Under the pieces are notes generated by a model. That model saw nothing but the letters and a program-made list of their open reading frames with translations. It ran no database searches and was not told where the DNA came from. A stretch of DNA of 14,295 bases from Chloroflexi bacterium 13_1_40CM_68_21 (GTDB lineage Bacteria > Chloroflexota > Limnocylindria > P2-11E), in NCBI GenBank assembly GCA_001917735.1, contig MNEO01000028.1, positions 1 through 14,295 on the forward strand, in the 5' to 3' direction. Of the stretch, positions 1 through 5,818 are shown piece after piece (within the stretch, counting starts at the first letter, position 1; each line of letters begins with the position of its first letter). Both the position numbers and the translations under genes were made by a program.

Positions 1-40
1 AGGATCTCCATTTGCCGCTCCTTTGCCGCCGTTCGCTGAG

Positions 41-97
41 ACGCTGGTTACCCGCCTTGACGCTGGTCGAACCTATCGGCTATGGTCTAACCAGTCA
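41..97. repeat. Three imperfect 19-bp direct repeats, candidate operator array
   Basis: Three adjacent 19-bp units start at 41, 60 and 79. Units 1 and 2 share ACGCTGGT at their left ends. Units 2 and 3 share TGGTC-N-AACC. TGGT recurs at 45, 64 and 83, exactly 19 bp apart, and the third unit contains the dyad TGGT-CTA-ACCA (83-93). Identity is about 11-12 of 19 between neighbouring units, so these are degenerate. They lie across the likely promoter of the CGNR-type regulator, which suggests operator sites placed on nearly the same face of the helix. The binding protein is unknown; autoregulation is a guess. Confidence 0.45.
57..86 (+). promoter_or_regulatory. Probable sigma70-type promoter for the CGNR regulator
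   Basis: TTGACG (57-62) and TATGGT (81-86) are separated by 18 bp, close to the housekeeping consensus. Transcription would start near 93 and give a leader of about 23 nt. That leader contains GGTGA (101-105), a weak ribosome binding site about 10 nt before the ATG. Both hexamers lie inside the 19-bp repeat array, so a repeat-bound protein would be expected to block or alter polymerase access. Called by eye only. Confidence 0.45.
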
Positions 98-115
98 ATG
101 GGTGATGAGTAGTTA

Positions 116-745
116 ATGCGCGACATTCCTCCGGCCCCCGATCACGACATCGAGCTGAGTGGCGGGGCGTTGGCGCTCGACTTCGCGAACACCGTCGGCG
201 GGACTCACGTCCGGCCGACGCACGACCACCTCCGCGGGTATGACGACATCCTGCGTTTCGCGGTGACGGCGGGGGGGTTGGAAGCCGACGTCGCGAAGCG
301 CCTGGCGGCGCGGGCCGAGCGAGAGCCGATCCGCGCGGCGGCGATCTTCGAGCTTGGCATCGCGCTGCGGGAGGCGGTCTGGGCGGTCTTCTCGTCGCTC
401 GCGTCGGGTGAGGCGCCCCGCGCCGCTGACCTGGCGCTCATCAGCGATGCCGCAGCGGCGGGTTCCGCTCGCTCGCGCCTCGTGTACGACCGGGACGGCG
501 TCGGCTGGTCGCTCCCCTCCGACGAGGAAGACCTCGACCGCCCCCTGTGGGAGATCGCCCGCTCCGCCGCGGACCTGCTCACGTCGGGCGAGCGCGACCG
601 GGTGAAGGAATGCGCCTCGACGACCTGCGAGTGGGTCTTCCTCGATAAGAGCCGCAATCGGTCTCGGCGCTGGTGCGACATGAGCGACTGCGGCAACCGC
701 GCCAAGGCCCGCCGGTTCCATGCGAAAAAGCGTGCGAGCGCTTAG
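116..745 (+). CDS. CGNR zinc-finger / ABATE-domain transcriptional regulator
   Basis: This 209-residue protein has the two-part layout of the CGNR family. An N-terminal ABATE-like domain (about residues 10-155) begins with the typical sequence ELSGGALALDFANTV. A C-terminal zinc finger (about 160-205) has Cys166, Cys171, Cys187 and Cys192, with CGNR itself at 192-195. Family members are considered stress-type DNA-binding regulators, with the ABATE part probably sensing a ligand. The ATG is the first in frame, since an in-frame TAG sits at 110-112. It converges on the LLM gene, and the stop codons of the two overlap (742-745) with no hairpin between them. It could regulate the neighbouring F420 genes or itself; nothing in the sequence proves the target. 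Confidence 0.9.
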   Translation: MRDIPPAPDHDIELSGGALALDFANTVGGTHVRPTHDHLRGYDDILRFAVTAGGLEADVAKRLAARAEREPIRAAAIFELGIALREAVWAVFSSLASGEAPRAADLALISDAAAAGSARSRLVYDRDGVGWSLPSDEEDLDRPLWEIARSAADLLTSGERDRVKECASTTCEWVFLDKSRNRSRRWCDMSDCGNRAKARRFHAKKRASA

Positions 746-1755
746 GCGGAGGATGCTGCCGGGACTCTCGCCAGCGCGGGGATGATCCGTTCGCCGTAGG
801 CCTCGAGGATGCGCTCCTCGTCGCCGCTCATCAGATAGACGTTGAACTGGCGTACGCCGATCGCGGCGAGCTGGCGGAGCTTTTCGATGTGCTCCTCGAC
901 CTCGCCCGTGACGCAAAAGCGGTCGACGGACTCATCGTCGACGAAGGCGGCGTTGGATGATCCCGACTCCGCGTGATGCTGATAGTCGTAGCCAGGCCGG
1001 TTCCGCACGTACGCGGTGAGGTCCGCGGGGAGCCCCTTCTCGCCGTACCGCTTCACGAGATCGACGACGTGGTTCGATACGAGCGCTGGGAACCAGCGCA
1101 CCCGATCGCGCACCTTGTCCCGCGGCCCGACGTGCGCCGGCGCGGCGACCATCACCGCGATGGCCTTGGGATCGCGGCCGGATCGGCGTGCCCCTTCACG
1201 GAGCAGCCCGATGCACCAGCCGACGAGGCTTGGGTCGGCGAGCTGGATGATCGCGCCATCGGCGATGCGACCGGTGAGCTCGAGCGCCTTGGGTCCATAT
1301 CCGGCGATCCACACCGGCAGGCGGTGTTTTGGCGCCCAATCGAAGTGGAGCTTCGTGCCTTCGTAGTTGACCTCGCGCCCTTCGCACAGGTCGCGGATCA
1401 CATTCGTGGCCTCTTCGAGCATCGCGAGGTCCGTCGGGCGTTTGCCCAATACGCGACGCGCCGAGTCGCCGCGCCCGATCCCCAGGTCCATGCGACCGCC
1501 CGAGAGCTCCTGCAGGACCGCGAGCACGCTGGCCGTCACCGACGGCTCGCGCGTCGCGGGATTGGTGACGCAGGTGCCCAGCCGCATGTGCTTCGTGTTC
1601 TGCGCCATGAGCGTCAGAAGCACGTACGGCTCCTTCCAGAGCACGTGGCTGTCGAAGAGCCAGCCGTATGTAAAGCCCGCGGATTCGGCGATGCGCGCAA
1701 GCGATGCGATCCGCTCGAGCGAATGATCGGGCTTCAGCGTGAACCCGAACTCCAT
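742..1755 (-). CDS. LLM-class F420-dependent oxidoreductase (TIGR03842-like)
   Basis: This 337-residue luciferase-like (TIM-barrel) protein starts MEFGFTLKPDHSLERI and carries FDSHVLWKEPY, LGTCVTNPATREPSVTAS and LGIGRGDSARR, hallmarks of F420-dependent LLM oxidoreductases. The opening and the DSHVLW motif resemble what I recall of the TIGR03842 (CPS_4043) subgroup; that subgroup call is from memory. The reaction would be hydride transfer between F420H2 and an unknown organic substrate in the cytoplasm. It is the last gene of a minus-strand cassette, 18 nt after the Rv0121-like PPOX gene, with no clear Shine-Dalgarno, so translation may depend on coupling. Length is normal for the family and I see no frameshift. 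Confidence 0.9.
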   Translation of the reverse strand: MEFGFTLKPDHSLERIASLARIAESAGFTYGWLFDSHVLWKEPYVLLTLMAQNTKHMRLGTCVTNPATREPSVTASVLAVLQELSGGRMDLGIGRGDSARRVLGKRPTDLAMLEEATNVIRDLCEGREVNYEGTKLHFDWAPKHRLPVWIAGYGPKALELTGRIADGAIIQLADPSLVGWCIGLLREGARRSGRDPKAIAVMVAAPAHVGPRDKVRDRVRWFPALVSNHVVDLVKRYGEKGLPADLTAYVRNRPGYDYQHHAESGSSNAAFVDDESVDRFCVTGEVEEHIEKLRQLAAIGVRQFNVYLMSGDEERILEAYGERIIPALARVPAASSA

Positions 1756-1773
1756 GAGACGCGGAATGGTATG

Positions 1774-2199
1774 TCAGCCGTGCCACTGGGAAACGTGGTC
1801 CACCCGCACGCGGATGACGGGCGCGTCGCCCAGCGGCATGTTGCGGTATTGCGTGTATCTGGCCGCGAGCAGGCTCAGTGCATGATGGTGGTCTTCGCCT
1901 TTGGTGAGGACGTCCGCGACTCCATCGATGCGCACCCACGCACATTTCGACCAGTTCTCGGTGTAGAAGTCGACGAGGACGCTCGCCCGGCCGTTCGTCT
2001 CGACATTTTTGATCCGGCGCAGCTCGTGCCAATCGTCGACCGACTTGCGCTTTCCATCGATCGGGGTGTAAAGCACAGGGTGCTCGTACACGAAGACGAT
2101 CGGAACGATGTGTGGCCGTGCGTACTGGTCCGCGGTGGCGAGGCGCGCGACCCGTTCGGTCGCGAGCAGCCCCAGCGAGCGTGTGCTCAGCTTTTCCAC
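1774..2199 (-). CDS. PPOX-class F420-dependent protein, Rv0121-like
   Basis: From the GTG at 2199 this encodes 141 residues with a pyridoxamine-oxidase split-barrel fold. ERVARLATADQYARPHIVPI is the first strand pair, and DGKRKSVDDWHELRRIKNVE followed by ASVLVDFYTENWSKCAWVR matches the Rv0121c-type F420-binding family. The frame stays open upstream to 2457, but that stretch is the antisense-like back of fgd and has no PPOX similarity. The GTG start gives the usual family length (about 140) and overlaps the 3' end of fgd by 13 nt. Likely role: F420H2-dependent reduction or F420 binding; substrate unknown. A ribosome binding site is poorly defined, so coupling to fgd translation is probable. 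Confidence 0.85.
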   Translation of the reverse strand: MEKLSTRSLGLLATERVARLATADQYARPHIVPIVFVYEHPVLYTPIDGKRKSVDDWHELRRIKNVETNGRASVLVDFYTENWSKCAWVRIDGVADVLTKGEDHHHALSLLAARYTQYRNMPLGDAPVIRVRVDHVSQWHG

Positions 2200-3191
2200 T
2201 TGGCCCGCAGCCGCGGCAGGACCTCCTCCGCGTAGAGTCGCATTACCCGCTCCTGGTCCTGTCCCGGGAAGTGAAATACGAGGTGCGTGAACCCCCAGTC
2301 GAGGTAGGGCTGTATGGCGGTCAGATGCTCGTCTGGATCGGTCGACACGATGAACCGTGTGTGGGCGCGGTCCGCCGCGGCCTTCGCGCGCCGCTCCATC
2401 TCGCGCGGATCCTCCACGCCGGCCTTGTCCTCCGCGGGAAGAGCGAGCGCCGCCCACTCCTTGGTGTCCTCCATTGCCCGCGAGCGATCGTGGTCGTAGC
2501 TGACCTTCATCTCGATCATCCGCGCGAGCTTCGTCGGATCCTTGCTGGCTTCGCGCGCGCCTTTCTCCATCGCCGGCACGAGGATGTCGCGATAGAGCTC
2601 CGCGCCCTTACCGCTGGTGACGATGATCCCGTCGCCTTCACGTCCCGCGAGCGTCGCGGCCTGCGGTCCGCCCGCCGCGATGAGCAGCGGGACCGACTGA
2701 GGCGGCTTGTCGAAAAGCTTCGCCTCCTTGGTCCGGAAGTACTTGCCATCGAACGTCACGTAGTCCTCCGACCAGAGCCGCTTGATCAGCTTCACCGCCT
2801 CGCGCAAGCGTCGCAGGCGCTCGCCTGGCTCCGGCCACTCGGCGACAGTGAGCGGGGTCTCGTTCATCGACTCGCCGCTCCCGACCCCCAGGAAGACGCG
2901 CCCCGGCGCGAGGATCGCGATCGTCGCCATCGCCTGGGCGACGATCGCCGGGTGATAACGGAAAGAGGGCGTGACCACGCTCGTCCCGAGCCGAACCCTG
3001 GTCGTGCGCGCCGCGACCGCCCCCAACCAGGCGAAGGCGAAGGGCGCGTGACCGCCGGTGTCGCGCCAGGGATGGAAGTGGTCGCTCACCGCGACGCTGT
3101 CGAAGCCCAGCTGCTCCGCGAGCACCGCATAGTCGAGGAGCCGCTTGGGGTCGAATTGCTCCGCGGACGCTTTCCAGCCGAGCGCTAACAC
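2187..3191 (-). CDS. fgd: F420-dependent glucose-6-phosphate dehydrogenase-like LLM enzyme
   Basis: This 334-residue LLM protein aligns along its length with my recollection of mycobacterial FGD1: LGWKASAEQF, VSDHFHPWRDTGGHAPF, LGTSVVTPSFRYHPA, FLGVGSGE, IAAGGP, TSGKGAELY, and near the end the TDPDE and HLVFHFPG motifs. Residues matching the active site are present: His38 and Trp42 (FGD1 His40, Trp44) and Glu107 (Glu109). The phosphate-binding set Thr192, Lys195, Lys256 and Arg279 (Thr195, Lys198, Lys259, Arg283) is also present, which favours a sugar 6-phosphate substrate. The product would be 6-phosphogluconolactone plus F420H2, the main reduced-F420 source in actinobacteria. The start is GTG after GGAGG (3195-3199), with a short 3-nt spacer. 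It heads the minus-strand F420 cassette and diverges from the cofE cassette by 8 bp. Confidence 0.88.
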   Translation of the reverse strand: MLALGWKASAEQFDPKRLLDYAVLAEQLGFDSVAVSDHFHPWRDTGGHAPFAFAWLGAVAARTTRVRLGTSVVTPSFRYHPAIVAQAMATIAILAPGRVFLGVGSGESMNETPLTVAEWPEPGERLRRLREAVKLIKRLWSEDYVTFDGKYFRTKEAKLFDKPPQSVPLLIAAGGPQAATLAGREGDGIIVTSGKGAELYRDILVPAMEKGAREASKDPTKLARMIEMKVSYDHDRSRAMEDTKEWAALALPAEDKAGVEDPREMERRAKAAADRAHTRFIVSTDPDEHLTAIQPYLDWGFTHLVFHFPGQDQERVMRLYAEEVLPRLRAKWKS

Positions 3192-3199
3192 TTACCTCC

Positions 3200-3499
3200 A
3201 TGAAGACTACGTCGCGTCAGCTTCCGCGACCCTTCGCCATGCCGTGGGGAAAAGGAGAGATCGTCGAGGAGGCGACCGCCGTTGGGGAATGGAGCGAGCC
3301 ATCGATCCAGTTACTCCACTATGACGACGGCAGCGAGAGCATCCGCTTCTGTCACTACGACCATCGCGGACGCTTCCGGCGCAGCCCGATGATGGTCGAC
3401 GCCAAGCTCATCCGCGCGCTCGGCCGATCGCTCGCGAAGACGAAACGCCTGAAGGCGCTCGTCGATCACCTTGCCGCGCCGACCGGGACGCGCCGGTGA
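3200..3499 (+). CDS. Conserved-looking hypothetical protein at head of cofE operon
   Basis: I do not recognise this 99-residue protein. It is acidic and aromatic in the middle (VGEWSEPSIQLLHYDDGSES, then FCHYDHRGRFRRSP) and ends in a basic helical stretch (LIRALGRSLAKTKRLKALVD). There is no signal peptide, membrane helix or CxxC motif. Its TGA overlaps the GTG of cofE (GTGA, 3496-3499), so the two should be translationally coupled. That arrangement, and a composition unlike random antisense, argue it is real. Start choice is unsure: the ATG at 3200 has no Shine-Dalgarno, and an in-frame ATG at 3239 (MPWGKGEIVEEA) would give 86 residues and a 47-bp gap from fgd. Function unknown; an F420-related role is inferred only from position. 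Confidence 0.7.
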   Translation: MKTTSRQLPRPFAMPWGKGEIVEEATAVGEWSEPSIQLLHYDDGSESIRFCHYDHRGRFRRSPMMVDAKLIRALGRSLAKTKRLKALVDHLAAPTGTRR

Positions 3500-4245
3500 C
3501 GCTCCAGATCATTCCTCTCCACGGGATGCCTGAGGTGAGGCGGGGCGACGACCTCGTCGGCCTGCTCCTCGATTCGCTCACGCGGACGAGCCCGGGTCTC
3601 GCGGATGGGGATGTCGTCGTGGTCGCGCAGAAAGTCGTCTCGAAGAGCGAGGGCCGGATCGTACGGCTCGCCGACGTCGTTCCCGGCGTGCGCGCGCTCG
3701 CCATGGCCCAGGAGTCGGGGAAGGATCCACGCCAGCTCGAGGTCGTGCTTTCGGAGACCAAGCAGATCCTGCGCTGGGAGCGCGGGGTGCTCATCAGCGA
3801 GACGCATCACGGCTTCGTGTGCGCGAACGCCGGCGTTGACCGTTCGAATGCGGGCGCGCCGGACACTGTCGTTCTCCTGCCGGTCGATCCGGACGCATCC
3901 GCGGCGCGTATCCGCGACGAGCTCGCGTCCCGGGCTCACGTGGCCGTCGGCGTCGTGATCACCGACACGTTCGGGCGGGCTTGGCGCGAAGGTCACACGA
4001 ACGTCGCGATCGGCATCGCCGGGCTGCCGGCGCTGAAGCGCTACGTCGGCCAGCGCGACCCTGAGGGGTACGAGCTGCGGGTCACCGAAATCGCGATGGC
4101 CGACGAGATCGCCGCCGCCGCTGAGCTGGTGATGGGAAAGCTCGACCGTTGCCCGGTCGCGATCGTCCGCGGGCTTGTGTTCGAGGAATCTGACGAGACC
4201 GCACAGGAGTACGTGCGTCCCGCCGCGCGCGACATGTTCCGTTAG
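3496..4245 (+). CDS. cofE: Coenzyme F420-0:L-glutamate ligase CofE (copy 1, complete)
   Basis: This 249-residue stand-alone CofE would join L-glutamate to F420-0 using GTP, first through the lactyl carboxyl and then by gamma-linkage. Family signatures are GDVVVVAQKVVSKSEGR (38-54), HHGFVCANAGVDRSN (104-118, with Asp115 a likely metal ligand) and VVITDTFGRAWREGHTNVAIG (Asp157 the other acidic metal site). There is no C-terminal nitroreductase-like domain as in mycobacterial FbiB, so any dehydro-F420 reductase must be elsewhere. The GTG start overlaps the stop of the preceding gene by 4 nt. The first ten residues (MTLQIIPLHG) form the expected opening strand and are lost in copy 2. Everything after the start codon lies inside a 1198-bp tandem duplication. 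Confidence 0.94.
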   Translation: MTLQIIPLHGMPEVRRGDDLVGLLLDSLTRTSPGLADGDVVVVAQKVVSKSEGRIVRLADVVPGVRALAMAQESGKDPRQLEVVLSETKQILRWERGVLISETHHGFVCANAGVDRSNAGAPDTVVLLPVDPDASAARIRDELASRAHVAVGVVITDTFGRAWREGHTNVAIGIAGLPALKRYVGQRDPEGYELRVTEIAMADEIAAAAELVMGKLDRCPVAIVRGLVFEESDETAQEYVRPAARDMFR

Positions 4246-4250
4246 GAGGA
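4244..4250 (+). promoter_or_regulatory. Strong Shine-Dalgarno of the VOC gene overlapping the cofE stop
   Basis: AGGAGGA (4244-4250) starts inside the cofE TAG stop codon and lies 4 nt before the VOC ATG at 4255. It is repeated in copy 2 at 5442-5448. It is the best ribosome binding site in the operon, so VOC protein can be made independently of coupling. A ribosome finishing cofE would stop on the site itself. Confidence 0.75.
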
Positions 4251-4254
4251 AGCG

Positions 4255-4620
4255 ATGGAAGTCAGGCGCGTGGTCCCGAACCTCAAGGCATCCGCCCCGC
4301 TCGAGCGGAGCCGCCACTTCTACGAGGAGCTCATCGGACTCGAGCTTGCGATGGATCTCGGCTGGATCGTCACCTTCCGTTCACGGAGCAACGCGACCGC
4401 ACAGCTCTCCGTCCTCGTGAATGACGCGACGGCTCCGGTCCACCCGGACGTCTCGATCGAAGTGGAGGACGTCGACGCCGTACACCGCAAGGCCGAGGCC
4501 GCCGGCGCGGAGATCGTCCACCCGCTGACCGACGAGCCCTGGGGCGTGCGGCGGTTCTTCGTACGCGACCCGAACGGAGCGGTGATCAACGTGCTGTCAC
4601 ACCGCACATCGGCGCAATGA
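4255..4620 (+). CDS. VOC (glyoxalase/bleomycin-resistance fold) protein, copy 1
   Basis: This 121-residue single vicinal-oxygen-chelate protein has the usual features: VPNLKA at the start, SRHFYEELIGLELAMDLGWIV in the first beta-alpha-beta unit, VSIEVEDVDAVHRKAEAAGA in the second, then EPWGVRRFFVRDPNGAVINV. The places where classic glyoxalase metal ligands sit hold Asn9 and Asn112 instead of His/Gln and Glu. It may therefore bind a small molecule without metal catalysis, but that is inference. It is nested between cofE and a PPOX F420 gene, with ATGA overlap to the latter (4617-4620), which suggests a job tied to F420 chemistry. The VOC gene at 5453 is identical to it. Confidence 0.9.
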   Translation: MEVRRVVPNLKASAPLERSRHFYEELIGLELAMDLGWIVTFRSRSNATAQLSVLVNDATAPVHPDVSIEVEDVDAVHRKAEAAGAEIVHPLTDEPWGVRRFFVRDPNGAVINVLSHRTSAQ

Positions 4621-4736
4621 CGCGCATCGAGCTGACGCCGGAGCAGCGCAAGTTCCTCGAAGAGAAGCGGTTCGCCGTCGTCGGGACGCGCAATCCACGC
4701 TCCAGATCATTCCTCTCCACGGGATGCCTGAGGTGA
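4617..4736 (+). pseudogene. Truncated PPOX F420 gene at the duplication junction
   Basis: The ATG overlaps the VOC stop exactly as for the intact gene at 5815. The first 27 residues, MTRIELTPEQ to VVGTRNP, match that gene. At 4696/4697 the sequence switches to the start of the second duplication unit, read here out of the cofE frame. That adds about 12 foreign residues (RSRSFLSTGCLR) and ends at TGA 4734-4736. The split-barrel and cofactor-binding loop are missing, so the product should be non-functional. Its translation runs over the ATG at 4724 used by cofE copy 2, so reinitiation there is possible. Confidence 0.88.
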
Positions 4737-5443
4737 GGCGGGGCGATGACCTCGTCGGCCTGCTCCTCGATTCGCTCACGCGGACGAGCCCGGGTCTCGC
4801 GGATGGGGATGTCGTCGTGGTCGCGCAGAAAGTCGTCTCGAAGAGCGAGGGCCGGATCGTACGGCTCGCCGACGTCGTTCCCGGCGTGCGCGCGCTCGCC
4901 ATGGCCCAGGAGTCGGGGAAGGATCCACGCCAGCTCGAGGTCGTGCTTTCGGAGACCAAGCAGATCCTGCGCTGGGAGCGCGGGGTGCTCATCAGCGAGA
5001 CGCATCACGGCTTCGTGTGCGCGAACGCCGGCGTTGACCGTTCGAATGCGGGCGCGCCGGACACTGTCGTTCTCCTGCCGGTCGATCCGGACGCATCCGC
5101 GGCGCGTATCCGCGACGAGCTCGCGTCCCGGGCTCACGTGGCCGTCGGCGTCGTGATCACCGACACGTTCGGGCGGGCTTGGCGCGAAGGTCACACGAAC
5201 GTCGCGATCGGCATCGCCGGGCTGCCGGCGCTGAAGCGCTACGTCGGCCAGCGCGACCCTGAGGGGTACGAGCTGCGGGTCACCGAAATCGCGATGGCCG
5301 ACGAGATCGCCGCCGCCGCTGAGCTGGTGATGGGAAAGCTCGACCGTTGCCCGGTCGCGATCGTCCGCGGGCTTGTGTTCGAGGAATCTGACGAGACCGC
5401 ACAGGAGTACGTGCGTCCCGCCGCGCGCGACATGTTCCGTTAG
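4724..5443 (+). CDS. cofE: CofE copy 2, start codon and N-terminus lost
   Basis: From the ATG at 4724 this gives 239 residues identical to residues 11-249 of the complete CofE at 3496. The natural GTG and codons 2-10 are not usable here: the GTG has been replaced by TCC of the PPOX gene (4694-4696). No Shine-Dalgarno precedes 4724. The protein would lack its first beta strand, while the metal and GTP regions (equivalents of Asp115 and Asp157) remain. It could be made only by reinitiation from the truncated PPOX frame, which stops 8 nt beyond this ATG. I regard it as probably silent or poorly expressed, with the copy at 3496 supplying activity. Confidence 0.7.
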   Translation: MPEVRRGDDLVGLLLDSLTRTSPGLADGDVVVVAQKVVSKSEGRIVRLADVVPGVRALAMAQESGKDPRQLEVVLSETKQILRWERGVLISETHHGFVCANAGVDRSNAGAPDTVVLLPVDPDASAARIRDELASRAHVAVGVVITDTFGRAWREGHTNVAIGIAGLPALKRYVGQRDPEGYELRVTEIAMADEIAAAAELVMGKLDRCPVAIVRGLVFEESDETAQEYVRPAARDMFR

Positions 5444-5452
5444 GAGGAAGCG

Positions 5453-5818
5453 ATGGAAGTCAGGCGCGTGGTCCCGAACCTCAAGGCATCCGCCCCGCTC
5501 GAGCGGAGCCGCCACTTCTACGAGGAGCTCATCGGACTCGAGCTTGCGATGGATCTCGGCTGGATCGTCACCTTCCGTTCACGGAGCAACGCGACCGCAC
5601 AGCTCTCCGTCCTCGTGAATGACGCGACGGCTCCGGTCCACCCGGACGTCTCGATCGAAGTGGAGGACGTCGACGCCGTACACCGCAAGGCCGAGGCCGC
5701 CGGCGCGGAGATCGTCCACCCGCTGACCGACGAGCCCTGGGGCGTGCGGCGGTTCTTCGTACGCGACCCGAACGGAGCGGTGATCAACGTGCTGTCACAC
5801 CGCACATCGGCGCAATGA
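5453..5818 (+). CDS. VOC (glyoxalase-fold) protein, copy 2
   Basis: The 121-residue sequence is identical to the VOC protein at 4255, and so are its upstream AGGAGGA and spacing. It would be translated normally if transcribed. Its TGA overlaps the ATG of the complete PPOX gene (ATGA, 5815-5818), so this copy keeps the ancestral coupling. If the duplication is real in the organism, VOC dosage is doubled. Confidence 0.9.
   Translation: MEVRRVVPNLKASAPLERSRHFYEELIGLELAMDLGWIVTFRSRSNATAQLSVLVNDATAPVHPDVSIEVEDVDAVHRKAEAAGAEIVHPLTDEPWGVRRFFVRDPNGAVINVLSHRTSAQ

Larger units (their letters stand above)
3499..4696 (+). repeat. Tandem duplication, copy 1 (1198 bp)
   Basis: This segment recurs directly after itself at 4697-5894 with a constant offset of 1198 bp. 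It carries cofE minus its start codon, the whole VOC gene and the first 26-27 codons of the PPOX gene. Translations of both copies are identical in the overlapping parts. The only difference I found is C3549 versus T4747, a silent change in Asp18 of cofE. The left boundary falls directly after the cofE GTG; the right boundary lies in the PPOX gene. Confidence 0.95.

Noticed and set aside
41..97. CRISPR-like repeat array
   Set aside because: Units are directly adjacent without spacers, degenerate and only 19 bp; operator repeats are a better reading.
973..2235. Long plus-strand open frame of 420 codons
   Set aside because: It lies antisense to an LLM gene and a PPOX gene with clear family motifs; the product is Arg/Pro/His-rich with no recognisable domain. 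It is a GC-rich shadow frame.
2200..2457. 86-residue upstream extension of the Rv0121-like PPOX frame
   Set aside because: It runs through the fgd coding region on the same strand in another frame, is Gly/Arg/Pro-rich and has no PPOX similarity; the GTG at 2199 gives the usual family length.
2112..3188. Plus-strand open frame of 358 codons opposite fgd
   Set aside because: The minus strand encodes an FGD-like enzyme with conserved active-site residues; the opposite frame is a composition artefact.
3466..5515. Two similar long minus-strand frames opposite cofE
   Set aside because: They resemble each other only because the underlying DNA is tandemly duplicated; cofE on the plus strand is the real gene.
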